From positions 62,001 to 126,000 of the forward strand of contig NZ_JADLRJ010000010.1 of the NCBI RefSeq assembly GCF_015477355.1: 64,000 nt of DNA, read 5' to 3'. Origin of the DNA: Nocardia blacklockiae. GTDB lineage: Bacteria > Actinomycetota > Actinomycetes > Mycobacteriales > Mycobacteriaceae. The position numbers and the translations under genes were made by a program. This document shows, piece by piece, positions 34,680 to 43,865 of the stretch (positions are counted from its first letter, which is position 1; each line of letters starts with the position of its first letter). The notes under the pieces were generated by a model. The model did not search any database. It worked only from the letters and a program-made list of their open reading frames with translations, and was not told the DNA's origin.

Positions 34680-36050
34680 TCAGCGGGCGGCGGTCCGGCG
34701 GAGTTTGGCGTTGACGAACTCGCCCATGCCCCAGCGGCCCAGTTCCCGTCCGTATCCGGAGCGCTTGACGCCGCCGAAAGGCAAGCCGGGCAACGTCGTT
34801 CCGTGTTCGTTGACGTAGGCCATCCCGACCTCGAGACGGTCGGCGACCTCGGTGGCCCGGGGCAGGTCGGTGCTCCACACCGAGCCGCTCAGGCCGAAGC
34901 CGACGTCGTTGGCGATCCGCACCGCGTCGTCCACGGAGGCCGCGCGGTAGACCATCCCGACAGGTCCGAAGATCTCCTCGGTGTAGGCGTCCATCTCCGG
35001 GGTGATGTCGGTGAGGACCGCGGGCGAGAGGAACGCGCCGTCGCCGGGGGAGCCGCCGGTGCGCAGCGTCGCGCCCTGCCGCACCGCGGTATCGATCTGC
35101 TCGGCGACCGTGTCGCGGGCCGACACCGAGGACAGCGGGCCCATCTCGGTGTCGGGATCCGCCGGGTCCCCGACGACCGCGCGCTCGAACTCGGCCACCA
35201 GGCCGCGCACGAAATCGTCGTAGAGCTCGTCGAGGACGATGAAGCGCTTCGGCGAGTTGCACGCCTGACCCGCGTTCGACAACCGCGCCTGCGCGGCGAT
35301 GCGGACGGTGCGGTCCATGTCCTCGGTGTCCAGCAGGACGAAAGGGTCGGAGCCGCCGAGTTCGAGGACCGATTTCTTCAGATTCTTCGCGGCCGTCGCG
35401 GCGACCGACGCGCCGGCCTTCTCGCTGCCGGTGAGCGACACCCCGCGGATCTCCGGCCGCGCCAGCAATTCGGCGACCTGGTCCGCGCTCGCGTACACGT
35501 TGATGTACACGTCGTCGGGGACGCCCGCTTCGTGCAGGACCTCGGCGATCAGCTGCGAGGAGGCGGCGCAGATCGAAGCGTGCTTGAGGACGATCGTGTT
35601 GCCCAGCAACAGGTTCGGTGCTACGAAGCGCGCGACCTGGTAGTACGGGTAGTTCCACGGCATCACGCCGACGAGCGGCCCGATCGGCAAGGTCTGCACC
35701 ACCGACTCCTCTGCGCCCTGGGGGTCGAGGCGTTCGGTGGCGAGCAGGTCGGGGCCGTGCTCGGCGTACCAGCGATAGATGTCCGCGGACAGTTGCACCT
35801 CGCCCGCCGCCTGCTGCGCCGGTTTGCCCATCTCTCGCGTGATCACCGCCGCCAGCTCGGCCGCGCGCTTCTCGTACAGGTCCGCGGTCCGTGCCAGCGC
35901 GGCCGCGCGTTCGGCCACCGGCGTGCGCCGCCAGCTCTGGAATCCCGCGGCGGAACGCGCCGCGATACCGGGAATCCGGTCGTCGGCCAGGCCCGGGAAT
36001 TCACGCTCGGTCGCGCCGGTGGTCGGGTTCGTCGTCACATAGCTGCTCAC
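34680..36050 (-). CDS. NAD(P)-dependent aldehyde dehydrogenase (succinate-semialdehyde type)
   Basis: 456 residues. GTG 36050 is preferred because GGAGGAG lies seven bases upstream, although ATG 36065 is in frame. The family motifs are intact: VMPWNYPYYQVARF, catalytic Glu in LELGGSD, catalytic Cys in NAGQACNSPKRF, and EEIFGPVG. Overall it is closest to succinate-semialdehyde dehydrogenases of GabD2 type. It would oxidise aldehydes to acids in the cytoplasm. The stop is 24 bp from the ZIP gene start. Confidence 0.9.
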   Translation of the reverse strand: MSSYVTTNPTTGATEREFPGLADDRIPGIAARSAAGFQSWRRTPVAERAAALARTADLYEKRAAELAAVITREMGKPAQQAAGEVQLSADIYRWYAEHGPDLLATERLDPQGAEESVVQTLPIGPLVGVMPWNYPYYQVARFVAPNLLLGNTIVLKHASICAASSQLIAEVLHEAGVPDDVYINVYASADQVAELLARPEIRGVSLTGSEKAGASVAATAAKNLKKSVLELGGSDPFVLLDTEDMDRTVRIAAQARLSNAGQACNSPKRFIVLDELYDDFVRGLVAEFERAVVGDPADPDTEMGPLSSVSARDTVAEQIDTAVRQGATLRTGGSPGDGAFLSPAVLTDITPEMDAYTEEIFGPVGMVYRAASVDDAVRIANDVGFGLSGSVWSTDLPRATEVADRLEVGMAYVNEHGTTLPGLPFGGVKRSGYGRELGRWGMGEFVNAKLRRTAAR

Positions 36051-36153
36051 AACGCGCTCCTCCATGTCAGCGTCGGGTGCGAGTGGCCCGGTAGGCCACG
36101 TCGGCGCACTACCCCGCACACCGGGGGCTACGCACGGGCCGCTCGGCCTTCGC

Positions 36154-36747
36154 CTACGAGGCGGTGCGGGTTCGCGACAGGGCGCGCTCGCGGCGGGATC
36201 TGCTCGGCAGGGTTAGCCACAGCAGCATCCGCGTGATGCCGCGGGCTCGGGCGCGGCTGCGTTCGTCGAGGTCCAGCACCAGGTCCGACAACTCGCGGCC
36301 GAGGACTTCCGCGATGCGGCGGTCCACGTGACAGGCGATGGTCCTGGTCCAGAGCAATTGCGCCACAACGAATCCGACGATATGGACGATCACACCCAGG
36401 TCTGCCCACTGCCAGATCTCCAGGCTTCCGTCGACGCCGCCGCCGAGAAAGGAGAGCACCAGGTACGGCACGCTCACCACGAGCAGGGTGCCGACCACCG
36501 GCCGGTGCCGGGTCTCCCACAGCACGCCCAGGGTCGCGACGGCGCCCGCCAGCGCGGCCCACTGCTCGTCGGCGGAGAGCGTGCCGAACGCCGACCCGAT
36601 CACCAGGACGGGCTGCCGCTTGCGAAACCGGGGCTGTATCCCGCCCAGGCTCCAGTTCGGCACCTTCCCTGCCGCCACATGCGGCGTCGGCGCACCGACC
36701 AGCGTCGCGAGTTCCGCAGCGCGACCGGAGATTTCCTCGAGATCCAC
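36154..36747 (-). CDS. M48-like membrane protein without the HExxH motif
   Basis: 197 residues from GTG 36747, with GGGGA upstream. The region APTPHVAAGKVPNWSLGG and VLVIGSAFGTLSADEQWAALAGAVATLG follows the layout of M48 zinc peptidases just where HExxH should come, but reads AGAVATL instead. Two or three membrane helices follow. It is probably a catalytically dead relative or a protein of different role. Confidence 0.65.
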   Translation of the reverse strand: MDLEEISGRAAELATLVGAPTPHVAAGKVPNWSLGGIQPRFRKRQPVLVIGSAFGTLSADEQWAALAGAVATLGVLWETRHRPVVGTLLVVSVPYLVLSFLGGGVDGSLEIWQWADLGVIVHIVGFVVAQLLWTRTIACHVDRRIAEVLGRELSDLVLDLDERSRARARGITRMLLWLTLPSRSRRERALSRTRTAS

Positions 36748-36847
36748 CGACCAATGATCCCCGAGGCCGTCGCGGTTTCGGCCCCCGATTCGGCGTGAAC
36801 TCCGTGACACTTACGCGCGGGGCCGTATCGCGGCTACTGTCGATTCC

Positions 36848-37606
36848 GTGACCTCACTCGATCCGGCGGCCCGGCGCGACGGGTTGCTGCGCGAGACCGA
36901 TGGGCTTGCGGCGCTGTATCTTTCGGCCGACGATGCCGGGGTTCGGATTCCGACCTGTCCGGAGTGGACGCTGGCGAATCTGGTCGCGCACGTCGGCGGT
37001 GCGACGCGGTGGGCGGCGGCGATCATCGCCGAGCGGGCCACCGAGCGGGTCGAGTTCGCGCGGGTGCCCGGCGTGCGGCGGCCGCACGAGGTCGGGGAGG
37101 CCGCGCGGTGGCTGCGTGGTGGTGCGCGCGCGGTGGTGGATGCCGTCGACGCCGTCGGGTCCGAGACCCCGGTGTGGACGACCGCGGGGATCGTGCTGCC
37201 CGCGGAGTGGTGGATTCGGCGGCTGCTGCACGAGGCGCTCGCGCACCGCGCCGACGCCGCCCTCGCCCTCGGCCGCGAGGTCGAGATCGTCCCGGAACTC
37301 GCGGCGGACGGACTGGCGGAATTCTTCGGCCTCGTCACGGTGGTCACGCGGGCGCGGCCCCCGCTCGAAGCGGGACACAGCCTCCAGGTGCGCGCCACCG
37401 ACACCGGCGACGTCTGGACCGTGTACCGCTCCGGCGACACCCTCACCTGCACCGACGACAGTTCCCCGGCGACGGTGACGATTCGGGGCACGGCCGCGGA
37501 CCTGCTCCTGCTGCTGTTGCGCCGGATCCCCGCCGACGCCGCCGGACCCGCCACGACCGGAGATCCCGCCGTCCTCGCGACCTGGCTCGAACGCACCCGA
37601 TTCTGA
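36848..37606 (+). CDS. Maleylpyruvate isomerase-family protein (TIGR03083, mycothiol-type)
   Basis: 252 residues from GTG 36848. The DinB-like helical domain has PTCPEWTLANLVAHVGG and RRLLHEALAHRADAA with the His metal ligands, and the C-terminal sterol-carrier-like domain follows (WTVYRSGDTLTCT). Family members use mycothiol or act on small electrophiles; the substrate is unknown. It is divergent from the M48-like gene. Confidence 0.87.
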   Translation: MTSLDPAARRDGLLRETDGLAALYLSADDAGVRIPTCPEWTLANLVAHVGGATRWAAAIIAERATERVEFARVPGVRRPHEVGEAARWLRGGARAVVDAVDAVGSETPVWTTAGIVLPAEWWIRRLLHEALAHRADAALALGREVEIVPELAADGLAEFFGLVTVVTRARPPLEAGHSLQVRATDTGDVWTVYRSGDTLTCTDDSSPATVTIRGTAADLLLLLLRRIPADAAGPATTGDPAVLATWLERTRF

Positions 37607-37660
37607 CCGGCGGCGTCCAGCGTTTCTCCCGCCGAGCCGATAGCGGCTACATGCCGCCGG

Positions 37661-38899
37661 TCAGTGCCGGCGGAGCGGCGCGTGCTTCAGCTCGCGCAAG
37701 GCGGTTCGTAGTCCTTTTCGCCTGCCGGTCTCTGGGTCGACGCCGAAATGGGTTTGCATGCCTTCGCGAATCGCGAAGCGCAGCTCCGACGCGGTCTCCG
37801 GGGCATCGTCGGAGGTCGCGGAGAGCAAGGCGTTCGGGAGGGCGAGTTTGGCGATGGTGCGGAACGATTGGAGGTATTGGCGGCCGAGCGAACCGGTCGT
37901 GTACGGCAGGTCGTATTTGTCGCACAGCTCCCGGACCCGCACCGCGATCTCCTCGTAGCGATTGCTCGGCAGGTCGGGGAACAGATGGTGCTCGATCTGG
38001 TGACTGAGGTTGCCGCTCATGAAGCGCATCACCGGCCCGGCGCGAAAGTTGGCCGAGCCCAGCATCTGTCGCAGATACCAGCGCGGCTGATCCTCGGCCG
38101 CCAATTCCTCGGTGGTGAATTTCTCGGCGCCGTCGGGGAAGTGGCCGCAGAAGATCACCAGATACGCCCAGTAGTTGCGGACGATGTTGGCGGTGGCGTC
38201 GGCGGTCAGCGTGGTCTTCCAATTCCGCCCGGACAGCGCCGGGAAGATCAGGTAGTCCTTGGCCGCCTGCTTGCCGACCTTGGTGCCGATGATGCGCAGA
38301 TCCTTGACGGCCTGCCGCCAGGTCTTCTCCTTGTTGCGCAGCTTCTCGACCTCGAGATGGTGCAGGGCGACGCCCCATTCGAAGAAGGTCCCGAGAATCA
38401 GGTTGTAGACCGGGTTTCCGATATTCCACCAGTGCCACGGCTGGTCGCGGGTGACGCGCAGGACGCCGTACCCGACGTCGTCGTCCATGCCGACGACATT
38501 GGTGTACTTGTGGTGGACGAAATTGTGCGAGTGTTTCCACTGCACGCTCGGGCAGGTGGTGTCCCACTCCCACGACGAGGAGTGCACCTCCGGGTCGTTC
38601 ATCCAATCCCATTGCCCGTGCATCACATTGTGGCCGAGCTCCATGTTCTCGATGATCTTGGCCAGCGAGAGCATCACGGTGCCCGCGAGCCACGCGGGCC
38701 GCCGGTTGCTGAACATCAGGGTCGCGCGCCCGCCGACCGCCAGCAGGCGTTGCAGTGCGATGGTGCGGCGGATGTAGGTGGCGTCCCGCTCGCCGCGCGA
38801 TTCCTCGATCTCGCGGCGGATGGCGTCGAGTTCGGCGCCCAGCGCCTCTACATCCTCGGGTGTGAGATGCGCGTAGGCATCAATGTCGGTGATGGCCAT
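37661..38899 (-). CDS. desA3: Membrane fatty acyl-CoA desaturase (DesA3-like)
   Basis: 412 residues from ATG 38899, with TAGGAGA upstream. All three histidine boxes of di-iron desaturases are present: GHNVMHGQWDW, SHNFVHHKYT and SHQIEHHLFP. It corresponds to the mycobacterial stearoyl-CoA delta-9 desaturase DesA3, which makes oleate at the membrane and takes electrons from an Rv3230c-type reductase. That reductase is encoded 8 bp upstream in the same operon. Confidence 0.92.
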   Translation of the reverse strand: MAITDIDAYAHLTPEDVEALGAELDAIRREIEESRGERDATYIRRTIALQRLLAVGGRATLMFSNRRPAWLAGTVMLSLAKIIENMELGHNVMHGQWDWMNDPEVHSSSWEWDTTCPSVQWKHSHNFVHHKYTNVVGMDDDVGYGVLRVTRDQPWHWWNIGNPVYNLILGTFFEWGVALHHLEVEKLRNKEKTWRQAVKDLRIIGTKVGKQAAKDYLIFPALSGRNWKTTLTADATANIVRNYWAYLVIFCGHFPDGAEKFTTEELAAEDQPRWYLRQMLGSANFRAGPVMRFMSGNLSHQIEHHLFPDLPSNRYEEIAVRVRELCDKYDLPYTTGSLGRQYLQSFRTIAKLALPNALLSATSDDAPETASELRFAIREGMQTHFGVDPETGRRKGLRTALRELKHAPLRRH

Positions 38900-38907
38900 A
38901 CAGTCTC

Positions 38908-40020
38908 CTAGAAATCGAGCGTGCACTCACCGGATACGCTGCTGATGCACGTCTGGATGCGTTCTCCTTCGCGTCGTTCCGCACCGGTGCGCAGGTCGCG
39001 CACGTAACCCCCGGCCAGCGGGACGACGCAGGTCTGACAGATGCCCATCCGGCATCCGAAGGGCAGTGCGATGCCCAGGTTCTCCCCGGCTTCGAGAAGC
39101 GTTGTCGCGCCGTCGATCTCGGCCTTCTTGCCGGAGACGGCGAAATGCACCGTGCCGCCCTCGCCGCCGTGATCGGTGCGGGCGATGGTGAACCGCTCGA
39201 CGTGCAGGCGGTGGCGCAGCCCGCCGTTGTCGTAGTGCGACTCCATCGCGTCCAGCAGCGCCGGCGGCCCGCACGCCCAGCACTCCCGCTCGCGCCAGTC
39301 CGGCACCCACTCGTCGAGCCGGGCGACGTCGAATTTGCCGCGCTCCCTGGTGAGTTGGAGATTGAGATGGTAGCCGCGCGAGTCGGCGGCGAGCGTCTCC
39401 ATCTCGTCGAGGAAGATGACGTCCTCGCGGGTGGGCGCGGAGTGGATGTGGCGGATGTCAGGGGTCTGCCCGCGCGTGGCGAGGGCGCGCAGCATCGCGA
39501 TCACCGGGGTGATGCCGCTGCCCGCCGTGACGAACAGGATCTTGTCCGGAACCGGTTCGGGCAGATGGAAATCCCCCTTGGGCGCGGCCAGCCGGATGAT
39601 GGTGTTCGGCGTGACGCCGTCGACCAGGTGGGTCGACAGGAAGCCGTCGGGGTTGGCCTTCACGGTGATCGAGATGGTCTTGTCCCGCGGCGAGCCGATG
39701 GAGGTGAGCGAGTAGGACCGCCAATGCCACCGGCCCTCGATCTGCAACCCGATGCCGACGTACTGACCGGGCCGATACGAGGCCGGGAAGCCCCAGCCGG
39801 TCCGGATGGTCACGGTGGCCGTGTCGGCGGTCTCCTTGACCACGTCGACGACCTTGCCGCGCAACTCGCGGGCGGTCCACAGCGGATTGGCCAGGCGCAG
39901 ATAGTCGTCGGGCAGCAGCGGCGTGGTCGCCCGAGCCACCAGCCCGCGCAGGATGTTGATCTCCGGCCGGCGCGCGCCGACCCCCGCCGCGGGACGCTTG
40001 CTCCACTTCAACAGGTCCAC
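38908..40020 (-). CDS. Ferredoxin reductase partner of the desaturase (Rv3230c-like)
   Basis: 370 residues from GTG 40020, with AGGAGGG upstream. The FAD domain (RWHWRSYSLTS), NADPH domain (ILFVTAGSGITPVIAMLRAL) and C-terminal plant-type [2Fe-2S] domain (FGCRMGICQTC and a fourth Cys in IQTCIS) occur in the usual order. It delivers electrons from NADPH to the desaturase encoded next. A palindrome lies just before its start and may control both genes. Confidence 0.92.
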   Translation of the reverse strand: MDLLKWSKRPAAGVGARRPEINILRGLVARATTPLLPDDYLRLANPLWTARELRGKVVDVVKETADTATVTIRTGWGFPASYRPGQYVGIGLQIEGRWHWRSYSLTSIGSPRDKTISITVKANPDGFLSTHLVDGVTPNTIIRLAAPKGDFHLPEPVPDKILFVTAGSGITPVIAMLRALATRGQTPDIRHIHSAPTREDVIFLDEMETLAADSRGYHLNLQLTRERGKFDVARLDEWVPDWRERECWACGPPALLDAMESHYDNGGLRHRLHVERFTIARTDHGGEGGTVHFAVSGKKAEIDGATTLLEAGENLGIALPFGCRMGICQTCVVPLAGGYVRDLRTGAERREGERIQTCISSVSGECTLDF

Positions 40021-40034
40021 AACAGCTACCCTCC

Positions 40035-40050
40035 TGTGTACAACCGTACA
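40035..40050. promoter_or_regulatory. Inverted repeat, probable operator of the desaturase operon
   Basis: GTGTAC-AACC-GTACAC lies 15-30 bp before the reductase start, overlapping the expected promoter or leader. A TetR-type lipid regulator would fit; none is encoded next to it. Confidence 0.6.
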
Positions 40051-40239
40051 CTGAACTTCCAGTGTGGCACAGTACACCGAAACGGCTCTGCCTGCGATTC
40101 GAGTCGCGAGAACCGAAAATCCGCATTACACAGCAGATCCGGTGGACATGCGTTCACTGATTTCTGCTCGACGTTCTCGACGTCCCGTCTTCGCAATAAC
40201 CCGGCGGCGGGCCTCGAATCCACCGGCTCGCGCGGACGC

Positions 40240-40270
40240 TTGACCTTGTCACTGTGACAAGGTCTTCACT
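40240..40270 (+). promoter_or_regulatory. MerR-type promoter with 23-bp palindrome
   Basis: TTGACC (-35, 40240-40245) and TTCACT (-10, 40265-40270) are 19 bp apart, the overlong spacer typical of MerR-activated promoters. The spacer is filled by a perfect palindrome with 11-bp arms, GACCTTGTCAC and GTGACAAGGTC, around T40253. The MerR gene of the operon begins 700 bp downstream. Confidence 0.85.
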
Positions 40271-40291
40271 GGCTGTCGGAGGTGGTTCCCC

Positions 40292-40969
40292 GTGAACTCG
40301 ACAGACGGAAATCAACAGGACACGCGCTTGCTCGACGCCCTGGGCGCCGGCGATTCGTCGACGCGGCTGCGGGCGGCGCTGACCGCCGGGACCCGCGCGG
40401 ATCCCGGTTTCGCCGACGCGCTCGTGGCGAGATGCGCGGTCGAGCCGGACTTCTTCGTGCGCGACATGCTCACGTGGGCGCTGACCCGCCTCCCGGCGGA
40501 GCGCACGGTGCCGAAGCTGCTGGCGGAGTTGGGTTCCCGGCGGTCGCAGGCGCGCAGCCAGGCGTTGCACACGCTGTCCAAGATCGGGGATCCGGGCGCG
40601 TGGTCCGCGATCACGCCGTCGTTGCTGCGTGACGCGGACGAGGAGGTGGCGCGCAGTGCCTGGCGCGCCGCCGTCGTCCTCGTGCCCGAGGCGGAGCGGG
40701 CGCGCCTGGCGGCGGAGCTCGCCACCCAGTTCGGCAGGGGCGACCGGGAGCTACGGTTGAGCCTGAGCCGGGCGCTGGTCGCGCTCGGCGAGGCGATCGA
40801 ACCGGTGCTGCGCACGGCGGGAGCGAGCGACGACCCGGAGGTGCGGGCGCACGCGGCGGCCACGCGGCGGCTGCTGCACGACCCCGACGCGGGATTCGAT
40901 CTCGCCGTCGACGCGGCGCGGCGGGTCGTCGCGCTCGGACCGGACCGGGAGGAGACGACGACGTGCTGA
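40292..40969 (+). CDS. HEAT-repeat protein
   Basis: 225 residues from GTG 40292, preceded by GGAGGTGG. At least four helical repeats are visible (for example KLLAELGSRRSQARSQALHTLSKIGD and LLRDADEEVARSAWRAAVV), forming an alpha-solenoid for protein or ligand binding. It has no DNA-binding domain. The stop overlaps the start of the MerR gene, whose own C-terminal part is also HEAT repeats. The two may act together. Confidence 0.82.
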   Translation: MNSTDGNQQDTRLLDALGAGDSSTRLRAALTAGTRADPGFADALVARCAVEPDFFVRDMLTWALTRLPAERTVPKLLAELGSRRSQARSQALHTLSKIGDPGAWSAITPSLLRDADEEVARSAWRAAVVLVPEAERARLAAELATQFGRGDRELRLSLSRALVALGEAIEPVLRTAGASDDPEVRAHAAATRRLLHDPDAGFDLAVDAARRVVALGPDREETTTC

Positions 40970-41973
40970 TCGGCGAGGTGGCGCGGCGCTCCGGGGTGAG
41001 CGCCCGGATGCTGCGCCACTACGACGCCCTCGGGCTGGTCCGCCCGACCGGCCGCACCGTGGGCGGGTACCGGGAGTACCGGCCCGAGGACGTCCGGCGG
41101 ATCTTCCACGTCGAGGGCCTGCGTTCGCTGGGGCTGTCGCTGCGCGAGATCGGCCGCGCCCTCGACGATCCCGCGTTCGACCCGGCCACGCTGGTCGCCG
41201 ATCTCATCCGCAAGACCGAGGAACGACTGCGGCGGCAGCGCGAACTGCTCGACCGGCTCCGCTCGGTCGACGCGGCCGGACCCGCCGACTGGCCGAGCGT
41301 CCTGCGCCTGGTCGAACTGCTGCACGGCCTCGGGTCGGAGCACGCCGCCCGCCGCCAGCAGGCCGTGCTCGCCCCGGCCGAGGACACGGCGATGCCCGCC
41401 GAACTGCTGGCCCAGGCCGTCCTCGCCGAACGGGACCAGAACGTCGCCGGCGCGCTGCGGTGGGCTCTCGCCCGCGCGGGCGGCGACGGCGCGGCGCTGC
41501 TGGCGTCCGGTCTCGAATCGCCGGACGCCGAGGTGCGGCGGCGCGCGGTGCTGGCCCTCGCCGAACTGCCGGGCGACGAGACGGCCGCACTGCTGACCGC
41601 CGCCCTCGGGAACGCCGACGAGACGGTCCGCCGGCACGCCGCGCTCACGCTGGGCGCGCGGGGTGAGACCGCCGCGGTGCCCGCGCTGATCGCCACGGTG
41701 GTCGCGGGACCCAACGACGTCGAGGCGGCCGAACTGCTCGGCGCGCTGGCCGCGGACGCCTCCTGGGCGGACCGGATCATGGCCGCGCTGGACGACGAGA
41801 TCGCCACGCACGCAACCGATCCGGCCGCCCGGATCCGGCTCACCCAAGCGCTGGCCGAATTGCCGGGCACGCTGGCGCTGCCCACCCTGCGGCGGTTGTC
41901 CGACGACGACGACCGCGCCGTCGCGTTGCTCGCCACCGCCCTGGTGCGGGCACTCGACGAGCAGCAGTCCTGA
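40963..41973 (+). CDS. MerR-family regulator with HEAT-repeat sensor domain
   Basis: 336 residues from GTG 40963. The MerR winged helix is residues 1-70 (LIGEVARRSGVSARMLRHYDALGLV, GGYREYRPEDVRRI), followed by a coiled-coil dimerisation helix (IRKTEERLRRQRELLDRLRS). Residues 130-335 are HEAT repeats (AVLALAELPGDETAALLTAALGN and others). It likely activates the 19-bp-spacer promoter at 40240-40270 on binding a large ligand or partner protein. Confidence 0.88.
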   Translation: MLIGEVARRSGVSARMLRHYDALGLVRPTGRTVGGYREYRPEDVRRIFHVEGLRSLGLSLREIGRALDDPAFDPATLVADLIRKTEERLRRQRELLDRLRSVDAAGPADWPSVLRLVELLHGLGSEHAARRQQAVLAPAEDTAMPAELLAQAVLAERDQNVAGALRWALARAGGDGAALLASGLESPDAEVRRRAVLALAELPGDETAALLTAALGNADETVRRHAALTLGARGETAAVPALIATVVAGPNDVEAAELLGALAADASWADRIMAALDDEIATHATDPAARIRLTQALAELPGTLALPTLRRLSDDDDRAVALLATALVRALDEQQS

Positions 41974-42116
41974 GAGGTAGCGCTTCGGCCGCGCCGAATC
42001 GTCGCGCGCGTACGGACTTGGGGTAGGGGTCTACTCGCGACGCGCCCGCGAGGCCCGGCGGAGCATGCGGAAAGCGCGCACCCGCGCGTGCTTGTCAGCC
42101 GAAACGAGAGATCACC

Positions 42117-43664
42117 ATGTCCGAGAAATTCTTGCTGCCGCCGCCGGGGCTGTTGCGAACCGAGACGCTGAACCTGGGCCCGGTCATCGAGCCGAAGTTC
42201 ACCGACGCCAGGGATTGGGGCGAGCTGCTGCCGCCGGTGGCGACCACCCCGGTGGAATTCGAGTCGCGCAGCCTCGAGGCGATCGACGAGGCCGCTGCCA
42301 TGGCTCCCGAGATCGCCTTGGCCGCAAGCGAAGTCGGCGAATTGATCGCCGGGAAGCGGTGCGGCGTCATCAGCGTCGGCACCCGGGCGACCGATCGCGA
42401 CACCGAGTACCCGGTGGTCGTGCTGTACAACTACGACGACGACGTGACGGTGGAGGCGCTCGTCGACACCTCCGCGAAAGCCGTTGTCCGGGTGGGTACC
42501 TCGCGCACGCAGCCGGCCGTCAGCGACAAGGAGGAGCAGGACGCCATCGACCTGGTCCGGCGCGACGGACGGTTGCCGGGAGCGGGCATCGACGTCGCCA
42601 CCGGCCGCGGCCTGATCGTCGAGGAGACCGACGTGCACAGCGCGCGGCACGGGCACCGGCTGGTCGACCTGCGCTTCGGCCCCGAGGACCGGCGGGTCCC
42701 CACCGCGTACGCCATCGTCGACCTGAGCGCCCGCGACGTCGCCGACGCGGGCGTGATCCCGGAGGGCAAACTGCCGGCCGGGTACGTCGGGGCACGGCCG
42801 AGCCGGGCCGCGGTACGGGCGGCCAGCGTGTCGGGCTCGGTGTCCTGGCCGCCCGAGGCGCCGGTGTGGACGTTCGGCTGGGACGTCATCGACGGCAACA
42901 GCGAGGCCATCGCCTTCCGCGACGTCTACTACCGCGGCAAGAAGGTGCTGTACAAGGCGAGCGTGCCGATGATCCGAGTGCAGTACGACCAGGGCGGCGG
43001 GCCCTACAAGGACCAGATGAGCACCGGCAACATGCAACGCCCGGTCGCGGTGTACGAAGGCAGCCCGGGAGACGGCTTCCGGTTCCTGGTGGTGGAGAGC
43101 TATCACATCATCGGCCGCTACCGCCTGCTCAACCGCTGGATCTTCCGCGACGACGGCATCATCCTGCCGCAGATGTACAGCGCCGGATTGCAGCATCCCT
43201 ACAACCATCGCCACCACGTGTACTGGCGGTTCGATTTCGACATCGACGGCGCGGCCGACAACCTTGTGCTGCAGCACCTGCCGACCGGCCAGGACTGGGG
43301 ATACGGTCCGGGGTGGCAGCCCAAGACGACCGAGGTCGCCGCGACCCACGCCGGCGACAATCGGTGGGCGGTGCTGAACAAGGCCACCAACCGCGGCTTC
43401 CTCGTCGACAAGGGACCCTTCGACGGGACCAGCGACTGGTTCTCCCGGCTGGACGTGGCCGTCGTGGCCTACCACGGCGAGGAGGATCTGCGCGGCGCGC
43501 TCGGCACCTCCACCGACGACCAGCTCGGACTGCACCTCAACGGCGAGAACGTCGACGGTCAGGACACGGTGATGTGGTACGTCGCCCACCTTGCGCACGA
43601 GGCGCACGACGGTGGCGACGAGTGGCACGTGTGCGGGCCGATCCTGCGGCACTTCCGCTACTGA
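42117..43664 (+). CDS. Copper amine oxidase-fold protein with altered cofactor motif
   Basis: 515 residues. The catalytic beta-sandwich of copper amine oxidases is recognisable: YYRGKKVLYKASVPMIRVQY, then GRYRLLNRWIFRDDG, then HRHHVYWRFDFDIDG. Copper ligands His364 and His366 are kept. The tyrosine that becomes TPQ aligns with Tyr335, but its context is GRYR rather than the normal NY(D/E). The catalytic-base segment is also changed. It has no signal peptide. It may be an active variant or a non-catalytic relative; I cannot tell which. Confidence 0.75.
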   Translation: MSEKFLLPPPGLLRTETLNLGPVIEPKFTDARDWGELLPPVATTPVEFESRSLEAIDEAAAMAPEIALAASEVGELIAGKRCGVISVGTRATDRDTEYPVVVLYNYDDDVTVEALVDTSAKAVVRVGTSRTQPAVSDKEEQDAIDLVRRDGRLPGAGIDVATGRGLIVEETDVHSARHGHRLVDLRFGPEDRRVPTAYAIVDLSARDVADAGVIPEGKLPAGYVGARPSRAAVRAASVSGSVSWPPEAPVWTFGWDVIDGNSEAIAFRDVYYRGKKVLYKASVPMIRVQYDQGGGPYKDQMSTGNMQRPVAVYEGSPGDGFRFLVVESYHIIGRYRLLNRWIFRDDGIILPQMYSAGLQHPYNHRHHVYWRFDFDIDGAADNLVLQHLPTGQDWGYGPGWQPKTTEVAATHAGDNRWAVLNKATNRGFLVDKGPFDGTSDWFSRLDVAVVAYHGEEDLRGALGTSTDDQLGLHLNGENVDGQDTVMWYVAHLAHEAHDGGDEWHVCGPILRHFRY

Positions 43665-43739
43665 GGCCGCCGCACCCCGCCCCGGCGATGTCACTACCGA
43701 ACGGGTACTTCCGTTTGGTGTGCGTCACAGCCGGGGCGG

Positions 43740-43865
43740 TGTCCGCCGGAGTGTGATTACAGTTGCACAGGCTGGCGTTTGGGAAGCACGCTCGGCGGTA
43801 GCTACTCTTTGCGGGTTCATTCCAATCGAGGATGAGGACCGTGAAAACGCTTCCCGCAGTTGTCA
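43740..43865 (+). repeat. Duplicated promoter/leader, copy 1
   Basis: The region upstream of lipase 1 (GATTACAGT near 43754, CGTTTGG, CTTTGCGGGTTCATTC, then the first codons) is nearly repeated in reverse orientation upstream of lipase 2. It belongs to an inverted gene duplication. Confidence 0.75.
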
